A DNA stretch of 64,000 bases. Origin: Monocercomonoides exilis (Eukaryota > Preaxostyla > Oxymonadida > Polymastigidae). The first letter of the stretch is position 1. Each line of letters begins with the position of its first letter. The notes below the pieces were generated by a model that did not search any database, was not told the DNA's origin, and was given only the letters and a program-made list of their open reading frames with translations. Shown here piece by piece: positions 1 through 13,938 of the stretch. A program made the translations under genes and the position numbers. The DNA is taken from positions 191,001 to 255,000 of the forward strand of contig LSRY02000007.1 of assembly GCA_001643675.2 (NCBI GenBank). The letters run 5' to 3'.

Positions 1-3000
1 GGACGGCACCAGTGGAACAGTTGGGGAGCCGTATGGATGCTCAGTGAGTGCAGAAGAGAGAGAGAAGGTGTCTCTGGAGGAGTGCTGTGGAAGTGCTGCA
101 AACTCGGCCAGGCTGCTGATGTGCGGCGGGTTGACCATCCAGGGAGAGGCAGAGCGGGTGAGGAATGCAGCTGAAAAGGGGTGGAATTGTGGAGGAATTG
201 AAGCTGATTTCAGCTGCTGCTCTGCTTGCTCGGTGTGCATTCGGATGTCCTTCTCGTGCTGAGGCAGAGGATACAGCCCCATCGGAGGTGGATTGAGAAT
301 CATGTGGACGCTGGCTGTTCCGTTGGAGGTGCTGAAGTTGGGAGAAGAAGGAAGAGACATGTTTGTGGTTGACACGGTGGAAGGAGAAGAAGAAGGAGTA
401 GAAGCGGCAGAATTAGCAGCAGATGGAGGCTGCTCTTCAGATGAACTCTGGTTAGGAAAAGTGGATGCGAGTTGGAACCGAAGCTGCGGCGCCTTTTTTG
501 CTATGTTTGTGAGTGATGCTGGTACATCCGCTGCAGAGAAAGGCATTTTGTACGGCGGAGAGTCGTTCTGCTGGAAGGCGAGCAGATGTACTGAAGGAGA
601 GAACTCTTGGCTGCAGACTGGCTCTGTATCTTCATCGTCTTCAGAGTCGCCTTCAACTGTCCTGTTTTCTTTGTTATGAACTTCTTCATCTGCTGCTTGC
701 TCCTCTTTAGACTTTTCATGTCGATTTCTCTTCGAATTATCCTCTGCAGAGCACTCCACCCCCTTCTCATCCTCAGTCATTTCGTGTATCCGACTCAGTC
801 TTGTCATCTGCTTCTCCTTCTGTCTACTGCCCTCTGTTTTGCTGCCCTTCGCACTCCGCTCGTCTGCCGAGATTGCCTCTGTCGTCGATGCTGATGTTTC
901 TGTGTCAGCAAATGCATCGCTAAGCAGCCGGCGCTTTGCAGGTGGCATTCGGATGATGTTACTGTGTGAGACGGGCGGGTCGTACAGAAGCGGACTCGGC
1001 TCGCTCAGCACAACTTCGCTTTCTGAGCGGTCGCTCCCCCTCTCCTCTTCGCTCAGCTTGTGATTGAGGCTAGTCAGATGCATCTCGCTGGTCTTTTCGT
1101 TGTCTCTGTCGGTTTCGTCTGTCTCGCTTTCTGACTTCGGATATCGCCGCTCGCCAAACCGCTCTATCTCATCCAGAAGTGCCAGCCGGCGTGCTTCTTC
1201 GACTTCCTTCGCTTCTTCTTCAACGGCACTGTCTTTGTCTCTCTTCTCCACATGCACCACACACACTGGATGAGACTCACGGGCGCTCACAGCTGCTTTG
1301 CTTGGTGAAATCATCTCTTCCTCTTCTTCTGCTGCTGCTTCCTCTTCTGCACTCTTTGTAGATGCTTCGCTTCTCTGTTTCTCGATTCCCCTGATCAGCT
1401 CTGCTGGCGACTCGAGCGAAGACATCGAAAGCAAATCTTTGTCTTCTTCCGCTTCGTCAGCAAAAGGTGCTATCCTCTCTTTGCCTTTCTCTTTCTCTTT
1501 CTCTTTATCCTTCTCCTTCTCCTTCTCCCGTATTTCTTTCTCTTTCTCTTTCTCTTTTTCGTCTTGTTTGATAGACTTTACTGACTTTGTTTCCGAACTC
1601 CTTTCTTCTGATTTCTTTGAACTTCTTGTCGATTGACGAATAACTGAATCACTACTTCCGCTTCCCCTCCTTCTCCTCCTTCGATGTTTCGCTTCGTGGT
1701 TTTCTCCTTCTTCTCTCTTCTTTTGTTCATTCCGTATTCTTTTCTTCTCCTTCTCCCTTTCTCTTTTCCTCTCTTCTCTCTCCTTCCTCCTTATTGTTTT
1801 GCTTCTCCTCTTCTGAAACTGCTCAGCAAAATCAGCTCCCGATGACATTAGCGAATGTGACATGGCAAGCGAGGCTGAAGTTCTGAGTGAACCAGACGAA
1901 TGAGACGAGCGCGATGAATGCATCGGAGTGGAGGAATGTGAAGATCGAGAACGTTGTGCACGATATGATGAATAGCTAAAAGGAGTGTCTGAGTAATCGC
2001 TTGTTTCTGTTTCATCGTCCTCGGGGTCTTCATCAAATGTGGTCACTTCTTTTGCCCTTGATCGTCTTGAAAGTGCGCCATTGGACTGTTTTGACGACGA
2101 TGGAGCGATGTCAGATTCAGCCAGTACATTTGAGCTAGTTGTGCACAAATCAGAGCATTCTGGTGAAATTGACGAAGAATTCGTCTCTCCAATGCTGGAT
2201 GTGTCCGACTTCAACTGCGGCGTTGGAGGAAAGCCTTTGTGGCTGTGCCGCGAAGAGAGGAGCGATCGCTCGTCTCTTCTGCTCCATGCCTTCTGTGCCC
2301 TGCTTCTCTGAGACTCTGAGCTCTGCCTGTGTCCACTGTCGTACCAGGGAATGCTGTCCATCATGGCTGACTCATCTGTCATCGATGAAAGCGAAGACGG
2401 TTCAGGAGATGCACTGCTTGATGGATGTGATGTCGACGGTGTTGTTCGTCCAGAAGGAGGGCGGTGTGTGTTCCAGTGCTGGTGCTGTTTTGGGGTTTGA
2501 ACTGTTTTTTGTTCAGAATTCGCTGAGCTGATGTCGCTGAGTGAGCGAATTTCAGGCAGAACACATTTGCCTTCTCTCTCTTTGATCATCTTTTTGAGTG
2601 TCTTCTTCTCTTCCACAGGATGTCTGCTGCCCCAAAGGCGTGAAGACAGAATAGGAGATGTGGAACGAGTCGGAGAAGGAAGATTTTTCTGTGTAGAATC
2701 TGCTTTCAGAAGTGATCCATTGCTTGCAGGAAGAGAATTCCTCCTGTTGGACTCTTTCCGATTCTGCTTGGCTTTTCCCTTTGAAACGTATTCATCCAGC
2801 GTCGTCTGCTTCAATGTTGTCTTTTTTGCTGCCTCTTTTTCCTTTTTCTGCTCAGCCTCGTTCTCTTCGTTTGTTTTCTTCTCTTTCTTTTCTTCTCGTC
2901 TGACAGATGCCAAAGAGCCAAGTGCGAGTGAGTGAAGAAGCGGTTGGTCGTCTGCACTGAAACTTTTGTTGCGCATACGAAGAGAGGAATGTGGGCGGAG

Positions 3001-6000
3001 CAGTGGAGAATGCGGCAAAGGAGGTGAAGGCAGCTTGTGGGAAGAGATGGAAGAAGAAGGAGATTTGAAAAGAGCAGATAAATGTGGAGAATGCAACTGA
3101 TGATTGTTTGGGACGAGATGTGCAGCAGAGGCAGGAGACATCAATGCATCAGACAGTAAAGAAGATCCTGAAGATGAAGAAGAGGATGAAGACGACGAGG
3201 TTGAAGACACAGACGACGTATTCGACATGAGTGAGTCTTCAGAAGGCGAAGAGGTTGAAAAGTGTGCATTTGCAGGTGTGTAGTTTGTTGGGTTAGCAGA
3301 GTGGATGTTTGTTGGCGGATAAGCTGCAGGTGATGTCGAAGCACGTGACAGTGGAGGGTGGAGTGATTCTCTGCGGAAGCGATGTTCATTGCATGCAGGA
3401 GCTGTGGACGGCGGGGGAGAGCGCAGAAGAGGCGAGTGGCTGGATGAACGGTTGGGAGAATGATTTGGAGAGTTTGATGGCTTCAGCGGAGGTTCTGGAG
3501 AAACAGTCGGAGAAAAGAAGAGTGCGGAAGAACCGGAAGATGATCCAGATGAAGGAAAGATGTCGACTGTTTCAGCAGCAGACGTTTTGGTTGGCACGTG
3601 CGGGGCAAATTGAGGTGCAGCAGATTTTGTAGCTGTTATGTGGTGCCCTTTGTTGGATTCATCTTTCATCACTGCTTCTGTTTCTGCTGCTGAATCTGGT
3701 GTGTTCAAAGAAGAATGTGTGTTGTCTGGTGGATGACGAATTGCTGCAGCTGCATCTGTAACTTCTTCATTTGAACTTTTGGGTTTTGGCACCTTTAAGA
3801 GATGTGGGCAAGTCTGCTTCAGTGAGCGTGGAGATAACAGAGATGATGTTGCCTGCAGAGAGCGAGGTGAATAATGGAGTTGCGAAGAGTGCTGATTTGA
3901 GGCATGTTGTTTTGGGCTATCGTGATATGAATAAATGTTCGAGTGATGGCTGGCATCTGATGTTGGTGCAAATACACTTGGCGATTTGTTGTGCACAGGA
4001 TTCAGAAGGTTCGACGAGATTGTGCGTGCACTTGGTACATTCAGCGCTTCATTGTCGAAAAGTGCGGGCGTTTCCGCAAAGTTCGAATTTTCAGGAAAGA
4101 TGCTTGTTGAGTAATGTTCTGCTGATCCTCTCATCGAGGCAGAGGTCGGCGTCTTATCACTTTTATTGTCAGTATCCGTTTCGATAAACCATTTTGATTC
4201 CGCATTTCCTTTGTTTTTATCATTTGCTAGAAGAATAGCCTTTTCTTCTTCCAAAAGATTATTATTATTCTTTCTGTGCTGATGCATCTCCATCCGAGTT
4301 ATCATTCGCTTTTCTGCATCATACAGAGATGGAATGTTTTCTGTTGTGTGTTTTTCTTTCTTCACGCTTCTTTCATCGCTTCTAATCCTCCTCTTCTGGA
4401 GCTTCACAAGCTCGCTGTGATATTCATTGTGCAGCTCATACAGTCTGGCTGTGATGCATTTGCTCATCTCGTCGGTCACATCATAAATGAACATGTTGCC
4501 ACTAGCCACACCCATCGCTATCTTCTGCCCATCACACACAAACGACAGGCTCATCACCATCTCCACGTGCATCGCCCCGTAATTCATGTCTCTCATTCGC
4601 ATATTCTCCATCGCAACTATGCTAGAGATAAGGTTGTTGCTTTCATCTTCTACTTCCAGTTCGCAAAAGAAGGATCTGGATTCATCTTGGCTGTCTTCCC
4701 ACAAAGAAAGCTGATGCATTAGTGGTTCAACTCCAATACTTTCTTCCATCAGTTTGGCTGGCACCTCGTTTGCCACCTCCTCAGATCCTGTTGTGAGTGG
4801 CTTTGTATTCTCTCCTCGTTCATTCAAGTTCTCCAGCTCTTTTTCATCGGCTTCTGTGAATATTCTTTGTGAAATCACATCAAACACATCAAACACCCTA
4901 ACAATAAGATCAGAGCAAGAAACTGCGCAAAATAAGCCCGACGGATCAGCAGCAATTGCTAATCCTTTCCACCTTTCATCCACTTTGATTATTCTGCCAT
5001 TCATTGAAGACAGTTCTAACACTCCAACTCCTCCTTCAGTTCCACAACCCACAATAACATTGTCCAATCCAAAGAGTGTTGTAACACACAAAAACCCGCT
5101 CTTAATTCCAGGAACAGCACTCCATCCACAGCTGTTGAAGCAAAACTCAGGCACATAATCTGTGGAATCTCTAACATCCCTCACTTTATCTCGATCGTTT
5201 TGTACATTACCAGCTCTTTTTGCACTTTCAATGGTGAAGATGCCGATTGTACCGTCGTGTCCGCACAGAACAACACACAGTTTGTCGCTCACCACACAAA
5301 ACACAACATCGTTGATGTGTTTGCCTTCACTCAAAATGCCTATTTCCCGCAGTTCGCAATCATCCAGTGTGAAGAGCTTGACTGTCTGAAATAGAGACAC
5401 CGCCACCACAAACAGATGATCAAACACATCGCATTCTTCATCGACGTTGTCTTCTTCTTCTGACTCACTTTCTGTTTCTTCTCCATCGCTTCTTTTTCCA
5501 TTCGCTTCCGTTTTTTTATGTTCATTCAATGAAGGATCACTTACCTCACTTATGTTTTTGTTCTCATTGACCATATCTTCTTGTGATTCATTTGAGATTC
5601 TCAAATCCTCTCTCTTCTTTCTTTTAGCTCCATGACGATGAAACAGCCAAGCAGAAGATACTGCCATCATCACAATTGCACTGTCAAATACTCGATGCTT
5701 CTTCCTCAATCCTTTGTGGATCATTTCGTTTGCACGGAGTGCCGATTTCTTGTTGTGTATCCATTTTGGCTTGCATAACTTCGTCTCCTTCCCATGAACA
5801 TGTTTGTGTAAACAGAAGATGCATATGCACCCTTCGTCGTCTGAAGCAAACATGTGCATTCCATCGTCAGACACACAAACACACTCAACTCCATTCTGTG
5901 TCTCGTTGTAGTCTCCTTCGCTTCTCGTGCTCCCGCTTTCATACAACTCGTAGTTATACTTCTTCATGATAGACACTATTTTTTTGTGATAGTTCTCAAG

Positions 6001-9000
6001 TCTGCATTCTATTTTTTTTTCATTTTTGTTTGTACTCTGTTCTTTTTCTTTCAAATTGTCTTTTTCTTCCTTTTCTCTCATATTAATTCTGTTCTGTTTG
6101 CCCCAATCCACAGATGCTGATCCCGTTCTCACAGTCACTGGAGAATTTGTTGAAATCTGCGACGAGCTCAGTGAATGAGATAGAACAATGGAATTATCCG
6201 CAGGTGGAGCTTTGGAGAGTAGATTTGGTTCAGAAGACGATGCAATTAAGAAGTTATGATTATCCACCTTTAACATCGCTTTGTTCTGATCATTTGCAGA
6301 ATTAGCAGTCTCCGCTCTTTTCCATCCAAAAGATTTCTGCCGCACTCTTTCTCTTTCGCCATTGACCCATCTGTTCCAGGCGCTCTGCTTCTCCTCCAGT
6401 TTTTCGTGTTCGTCGAGAAGCGGAGGCTGCGGTGGCACCCCAAAATGCACACGGCAAAGACCAATCAGAAGGCTCTTACGGAATATGACATTGATACATA
6501 TCACCTGCCCAGACTGCACAAGTTCAGGAACTTGAAGGAGATCGTATGCCTTCTGAACAAACGAGCTGAAAGAAGGCGGAAGCATCCGATGTGACGTGGT
6601 TGACAGTTTGGTGTTAGAGGAGTTGTTGTTGGCGAGCATCAAATGTGCAGAATTAGTTGAAGATTTCGAAAGACCAAATGATTGAAGTGAAGGGAACTTA
6701 TTATGTGACGATGAAGCAGATGTGTGTGAAGAGTATCTTTGTGGATTGAAGTAGCGAAGTGGAATACACGAAGCAAAAGGAAAAAGCACACGGGCACATG
6801 GGATGGTTGATGAATGCACCAAAAGGCGGTGTTTATGTGTTGAGTGCTTCGAGGAACGAGTTGGTAGTGCTGAGTGGTGATGATGGTGAGTTGTGGAATG
6901 TGCAGAAGGAGTGTTCAATGAGAAGTGATGTGATTGTTTGAAATGATTATCAAGTTTGACCAATACATTTGTTTGGTTGTTAGATCCCTTTTTGCTTTCA
7001 TCTTTTTTGTTTTCAGTGGAAGGAGGATTATGAGAAGGAAGGAGCAAAGGGACTAAAGAAGAAGAAGAGGAGGAGGAGGAGGAGGAAGATGATGATGATG
7101 AAGCGGAAGCACTTTTGTTTGAGGCGATTGGTGGTGTTGTTAGAAAAAGAGAAAATTTTTTGTTTTCAACAAATGCAAATGGTGCGAGATTCACTTTTTC
7201 ATTGCCTTTTTTCGAATAAATCAAATGTTCTGTTTCTTTTTTTGGAGCATCCATGTTCACGTCTTCAGGAATCGCACATTTGATTCCCCAGTCATTTTGC
7301 TGATGATGTTGCTCTGATTGTGATTTTTCTTCTTTTGCTTCATTCTTTTCTTCATTTTGGCTTTGATTATTGTCTTCACTTACGCTTTTCTTATCGCTCT
7401 CTAATTCTGTTTTCTCTTCAAGTTTTTGTTCGTCTTTCTTTCGCTCCGTTCTTTCTTTTCGTTTTGAGTTCTGTTTCCCAAAGAAAGATGTTTTGGCTTT
7501 CAAATTATCCTTGCTTTTTGTTTTGTTTTTCCTTTTTTCATTATATTTCTCTGCTTTTTTCATTTTTTCCTTGCTTTTCCCGCTTTTCTCGTTCTTTTTG
7601 AAATTTGCCTTTTTAAGTTTTTCAAACAATTTATTCTCCTTCGCTTTCAAAGGAGGTCCCTTCAACTCAATTCCATATATCGTCTTCAACAACTGCTGCT
7701 TTTTTGGTGATAAATCATTCACAAAAAATGCATCTTTTGCGGTTTTGTCAGAAGAAGCAGAGGGAACACACAATTCATTAAAAGGAGGTAAAACTTTTGG
7801 TGTGGAAGAAGGTGATGATGATGATGAAGTGGTTGTTGAAGATGAAGATGATAAAAGAGTCGATGTGGTTGTCGAATGATTTGTGAGCAGAGCTGAAGTT
7901 GGCTGGGGAGATGGCAGACGAATTGATGTTTCAGGAACAGCAGAAGACGGACACGCAATCTTCGTCTGCAGACTTTTTTGTGATTGAAAAGTTGTTTCTG
8001 AGGGAAATGCCGAAGAAGAAGCAGAGGCAGAAGCAAAAGCAGAAACAGCAGTTGCATTCCGTGTTGGGTGGAATGTGTGCGAAGCTGCCAGCGAAGACGA
8101 AGATGAAGTCGGCCTTTGAAGCGGCTCCATTCCAAAATGCAGGTTCCAACAGCGAACTGTTCCGTCTGCAGAAGCTGAGAGGAAAGAAAGCGGAGGGAAA
8201 AGAAGAGGCGGAAGAGATATAGCATGGACGATGTTGCAGCGTCGATTAGACTTTGCTTCCTTTCTTTCTTCTTCTTTCTCTTTCCCTATTTCTGCCTCTG
8301 CCTCTGCTTCTTCTTCTTCTTCTCTCTTTTCAATAGTACTGCTCTCTGCTTTCTCATTGTTATTTCCTTTAATCAAACTGTTATTCCCACTGCGGCTGCT
8401 CCTTTTGCTGCTGTACTTCTCTTTGATAAGCGTCGGAAAGGGAGCAATCTTCCAGATGCACCCAGAATGTGCGGAAAACACCCTCTTCATTGTGAAGTCG
8501 ATCTGCGGAGGATGAAAAATTGATGTGTATTTGAGCGGAGCATGCGGTGAATGCGATGGAATCTGTGTGTCTGAAGGCGAAGAGACAGCTGATGGCTGGC
8601 TGACGGGTTGTGATAGTGAAGGAGAAGGATTAAAAGGAGGAGGCGAAGGAGAGGATGATGGCAGCAGTGCAGAATGCTTTTCAGTTGGTATTGTATCTTC
8701 ATCTGTTCCATGTGACATCGACGTTGTGTTGCTAACAGTCGGTGGTGTTGCATGGAGCACCGGATATTTTGCATTGCCTGTATTTGCAGAGTCACTGGGT
8801 TGCTGTTGAGAAGGCTGCGTTGCCTTTTCAAGAGGAAGATACTCTTTCCATCCTTGTTGAAGTATCTTGCCATTCCACAGCGTCAGTCCATGGTTGGCAT
8901 AGATGGCAGCAACTGTAATATCATTCTCTTTTTTCCCTCTTTTGCTTTTTTCGGGTGAAACGCTTGTGTCATTCATAGAAAAACTGCTGCACAGTTCATC

Positions 9001-10649
9001 GCTCTCTGTTTCCTTCATCAGGCAGCTGGCAGATTTTCGCACTATCCGACAGCACAATGCGTTTGGATACAATCTCGACTGAGCCCCTTCTGTTTCTGCT
9101 CCATTTTCCTTCGACTTCTTCTTCGCAAAGCCGCGCACGAAGGAGCCGAAGTCGGATGTTCCCAGCGGAAGTGGCTTTGGCAGCTCTGTGATGTACTCCA
9201 GAGAGAGAGAGTCGAACAGCATGATGCGACCGTCTTTGCCTCCGACACACACAAATTCTCCGTCGACACTGACACACCCGCCGCTCATGCTCATCACCTG
9301 CACCCAGCGGCACACACAGCACGTCTCACAATCCACCTGCACAAGCAGCCCTTTGCTCGTCACCCCATACAAAAATCCCCGAATGTTTGACTTCCTTCTT
9401 GGAGAAATTAGCTGAGGTGATGTTCTTTCTTTGCCGTAGTCGATAAAATCGAGTTTTTCGTTATTTTTCTCAAAGGGCAACTCGTTGGGAGACGTGCCGT
9501 TTCGTTCTGATAAATTTTTCTTAAGTTCAAATGTTCTGCTTTGCTTCATTGGTAAGTCATTTGCTTGTTCATCTTCTTCCCCTTCTTCGTTGAATTCGTC
9601 GCTGATGTCGACAGTTCCAAACTCCACATCCACAAAATCGCTGTCCCTGAGCTCTCCCAAAAGTCCAACGTGAGAAACCATTTTGATCTTTTCTGGTTCT
9701 CTTTGCTTTTTCGGAATTTCTGTGTTTTTTTGTTCCGGTTCGATAAAAATGGATGATTTGGTATTTTCAAATTCAGAGAGATTTGAATTTTTTCCTTCTT
9801 TTTCCTGCGAATTGTTTGATTTTTGCTTGTTGTCATCTTCGCTTATGAAATTTAAACCCAAAGTGTCATCTGCATTGTACAACTCTTCTTTTCGCAGCTC
9901 CCACAGATTGAAATGTCGCGAACCAACCGTTACAAATCTTCTAGGTTCAGTGGATGAAACGCTGATAGAACGTATCTACATTCAAAATTTTCAAGATGTG
10001 ATGTTAAAAATTAACCATAGTGTTAAAAAACGAAAAAAACTTACAATTGCAGGGACAAGTTTATAATGGACCATTGCTTCTTCTTGCCAGTTCCAGACAA
10101 TAAGCTCGCACGGATAATTATTTCCAACAGAAATTAAAAAAGAATCAAGAGAATCTCTATCTTTGCGGCAAAATATTAAGCAAGCGACATTTGACCTATG
10201 TCCTCGCAATTCTCGAAAAAGACAATTCTTTTTCAAATTCCAAATTGATATGATTGGATTGGAATCAAACTGTAATAAAAATGCATGCAAAAAACATGTG
10301 TAATATTATGTATTTATTACGAGAATAAAAACCTCTCCAACAGCAACATATTCACCGCAATGAGAAAAAGTTATACAAGTCAGGGCTCTTCTTTCAGAAT
10401 TTCTTGCAAAAAAACGCACAATTTGCCCAGATTTGCAATCAAAAATACCCAAAAAGCAACCAGCCGCATATGCGATAAGTTCCCGTTGTGTCTAATATTG
10501 TTGATAAATCACAATGACAATAACTGAATTAACAACAAGATTTTGATTAAAGATAATAAAATACATACATCAATTGCAAACAAATTATTGCAATATGAAG
10601 TGGATCCAATCACATAGTTGAGATTTAGTGACTGTGTTTTTTGAGTCAT
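1..10649 (-). CDS. Giant WDR62/MAPKBP1-like double WD40 propeller protein (3' end outside window)
   Basis: Four exons on the minus strand: 10649-10569, 10491-10333, 10269-10045 and 9975 to beyond position 1. All introns are GT-AG and the phases agree. About 3480 residues are visible and no stop occurs before the edge; human WDR62 is about 1518 residues. The first propeller spans roughly residues 15-750. Motifs such as YVAVGE, LRGHRSNVACLIF, GLLVQVD, LPKPLPLG and HSGCIWKIAPFP follow the order seen in WDR62/MAPKBP1. A second propeller begins near 5910 (GVECVCVSDDGMHMFASDD) and ends near 4400. The tail from 4270 leftwards is Ser/Glu-rich low complexity. Family members are JNK-scaffold and centrosome or spindle-pole proteins; that role here is inference. 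Long Ser-rich loops are inserted between blades. Start chosen: ATG at 10649, giving MTQKTQSLNLNYVIGS, which lines up with the conserved N-terminus. Confidence 0.88.
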
Positions 10650-10980
10650 CAACGATCATGTGTTTCATAAACATTCGCATTTGAAAAAGAATCTTCCAAT
10701 GGGTTTGTTATGATTATTTATCCAAAATGCAAATGATAAAGCATTCAAAATTCTATGATGTTGTTCTCGTATTTTCTTTTATGGTGATGTGCTTATCTTC
10801 ATAAATAAAAAAGAATTTCTTTCTGAAATTCAACTCTTTGCAGTTCGGTATAGAATATAAAAATGTTGACATAAAATGCACTTCTTTATATCATTCTTCA
10901 TAACAACTTTTCACTTTTGAGAATTCGTTTTAACCGAAAAAAGTAATGAAATATTATGCCCATTATATAATTCTGAAAAA
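10650..10980. promoter_or_regulatory. Divergent intergenic region between the WDR62-like and CSN3 genes
   Basis: This AT-rich spacer of about 330 bp separates two start codons facing away from each other, so it must hold both 5' UTRs and both promoters. I see no convincing TATA or other named motif in it. Confidence 0.5.
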
Positions 10981-13103
10981 ATGAGTGAAGAAGAGATTAG
11001 CGAAAATGAACTTACAAAGGCAGAAATTTTGCAGGATTTTATTGATAATGTTAACAAGATGCGCGATGATCCAATGACTCTGTACAATTATCTTTCAACA
11101 AATTTGGTTTGTATTTTTGGAATTTTTTATCCAGAATTCAAATTTTTTTCTCTCAGAAAAAAGCAACTTCCCATCAAATCAGTAATGAAAAGCTTTTGGC
11201 GATATTCAATGTTAATGATCATCCTTTTGCACATGTGTATATTTTGTATGAATTTTTATTTTGTTTAATATTGTTCACTGGACCTTTCATTTTAAAGAGC
11301 ATTATTTTGCGAGAGCACAAAAGCTAAAGATAAAGCTTTTTCATTGATACAAAAAGCTCTACGAAATCTAACAAATTTACCAAAGCATCTTCAACCTGGA
11401 ATTGCAATTTTTACAAAAGAATGTATGATCTTACATATTTTAAATCGTTATATGTCAGCAATTTTCTAAATTTTTAACAGTATCAAGCATTTGCTCTTTT
11501 CTTGAGTCAAATTGTTTGGAAAATGATTCAAAAGCTGTTTTTTCTCTTCTTCGTCAGTGCGTTCAGTTGATCAAATCCGAAAAATATGAAATAAGCAAAG
11601 TTCATGTTCTTTTTCTGCGAGAATGCGTATCACAAAAATTCATGTTGATTGGGTATGAGCAAAGCATATCTCCTGTCTATGGGATCTTTGACGAAAATAT
11701 GCCAATGAAAGATATATTGGAGTATTTTGTCCATGCATCTCTCATTTGTCTGACTTTAAGGCATGACGCAGAGGCTATGAAAGTACTTAAAATGGCATGC
11801 TTAAATTGTTCTGTTAAAATAAATTTTATTGATCTTTGAAAAAAAATCAATTCTTCAGGGATTATGTATTCCATTCACCAAAGTTGACGAACAAGTGTTA
11901 TTGCTTTATCGAAGATATATTCTCACATCATTGATTGTAACAGGGCAGGTATTTCCGATTTTTGCAAATTTATTTATGTTTTTATAAATGTTATAACATT
12001 TCTTTCTTTATTGATGATGTAAATTTTCTCCATCTATCATTGTCTTATTTTTTTTTTTTCGACATTCAGCCACCTTCTCCAATTCCCTTTATATCTGAAG
12101 ATAACGCAAAAATTCTTCAAAATAAATCATCATTTATTCATCCCATTGTGGAATGTTTTGTCACTTTTCCTTCCACGTCATCTTCTTCTTCAACTCCTTC
12201 TTCTTCGTCTCTTTCTGAAGCAACTCCACTATCCTTGTTTAATGAAGACCAGTTGTCGGCAGTGATTTTAAGCAACGAGAAAGAACTGCGCGATGCTGGT
12301 GTTCTATCATTAGCCCGTCGATGCATTCAGGCACTCAAGGAAATTAACTTCAAACGAATCATTCAAGTGTGTATTTCTTAAATCTTTATGTACTATTGGT
12401 AAAAATGTTTTTTTCTGTTTCATATTTAATCTTTTAACAATTGTGTGTATTCGTTTGTTTGATGGTGCTATATAGGCTTATGGAGCAATGCCCCTGAATT
12501 CATTGGCTTCTGCCACAAATCGTTCTGTTTCTGATTCAATAAGATATCTATTATTATTGGTTTGATAACTGCATATTAACTTCTTTGAGAATGATTGGAA
12601 AAAACTTTATTTTATTTTCAATTTTGGAAACAAATGATGTCAATAAATATTTATTCATCTGCCAAATCGAAATTTTGATAATTTATTGATGCAAAAATTG
12701 CGCATTCTGTACTTAGGCATCACAAAGCAAACTCCAGTTGAGCATCGATGAAAAGCGTGGAACTGTTACTTTTGCTGAAGGATTGACTAGTGATGAGACA
12801 AATGAGTCTTCTAAAATGGATGAAGATAGATCAAGCATGAAAATGTCACAGGGATCAGAACAGAAATTTTCATCTAGCTACGAAAAACGAAAGGAAATGG
12901 AACTTGCAATTTCTTTTGCTGAGCAAATGAATAAGTGTGTTTTATTTCATTAACTTTGTAAATATTAATAATCAATTATCAATTTTTTTTTTATATCGTA
13001 ATGATAATTCTTGGGGTAATTTAGAATTGGTCAGATTGCGCAGCAACTTGGTTTTACCGATGATGCACTTTCACTCAGCTCATTTCTTATTAGTAGATTT
13101 TAG
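10981..13103 (+). CDS. COPS3: COP9 signalosome subunit 3 (CSN3) homologue
   Basis: Nine exons with matching phases: 10981-11106, 11157-11245, 11298-11422, 11481-11812, 11859-11948, 12070-12366, 12476-12559, 12717-12934 and 13025-13103. Together they encode about 479 residues (human CSN3 is 423). The middle contains YRRYILTSLIVTGQ, which matches the YKKYILVSLILLGK segment of CSN3. The PCI-domain part contains LARRCIQALKEINFKRI and then SKLQLSIDEKRGTVTF, corresponding to the CSN3 winged helix and its final strand. The family scaffolds the COP9 signalosome, which removes Nedd8 from cullins. A Ser/Thr-rich insert lies in exon 6, and an acidic, Lys-rich linker precedes the last helix. All introns are short GT-AG with donors such as GTTTGT, GTATGA and GTGTGT. 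CSN3 fits better than the proteasome lid paralogue Rpn3, though the N-terminal third is too diverged to be diagnostic. Confidence 0.82.
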
Positions 13104-13938
13104 AAGAAATAAATATTTTTCTAAAACCAATTTTACAAATTTCAAACTGTGTTTTTTTTTCTTTATTGTTGTTTTATTTATTTGAAAAAGGATTATCATA
13201 ATTCTTACACTAAATTTTATTTTTGAATGAAACATGCTTCTTGGCACATCCTAAACATAATAATATTGTTTATTTATTAATTTTTAATTTTTTTTGAACA
13301 ATACTCCAAAAATTATTCAATAAAATAATTATTTGATAAAAATTGCTCTTTTTTTTTTTTTTCTATTTGGGTGATTTTTTTTGATATCATAAAAAAAGAT
13401 CAAAAATTGAAAAAATAAAATTTATAACGGTATTTATTGATCATAGAGAAAAATTGATTTTTTGCAAGTATTTAACTTTTATTTCTGTTATAAATATTTG
13501 TTTTATTATCATATGCAAAAACCACACCTCTTTTATGTTAAGAGAGAAAATGGAAAATTTCAGATCAAGTTTTTTTAAAATTTCAAAAAACGAATAAATA
13601 AAACTTCAAAATGAAAAAGTCAAGTTTCTCAACTTTCCAAACAGTACTAATAATTGGAAAATAAAAATGAAAAGATATTGGAAAAGTCAAAAATATGTAT
13701 AAATTTTTTCTTTTTAATTTTTTATTATTTTTTTTGATATTCAAAAAAAGAGAACTGTTCGTTATCTATTATTAATTATGTTTCAACATAACAAATTATC
13801 CGTTCCAGTCTAGTGATTCAGTAACTGGATGGAATTGTGGAAAAGTAAATATTGCTAAGAACAACAGTTGATTCAAATTCTTCTATTTCTCTCTCTTCTC
13901 CTGATTTTATCACTTATTGACTTCTCTCTCCATCCTCT
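13104..13938. other. AT-rich intergenic DNA
   Basis: Very AT-rich with long poly-T and poly-A runs, and no supported gene. A motif of about 28 bp near 13366-13395 (TGGGTGATTTTTTTTGATAT and flanking bases) recurs inverted near 34990-35020, suggesting a dispersed repeat end. Confidence 0.6.

Noticed and set aside
7719-8225. Several 100-170-residue frames on both strands in 1-10 kb
   Set aside because: They overlap the continuous WDR62-like frame and have the His/Leu or Arg/Ser bias of shadow frames of Ser/Glu codons.
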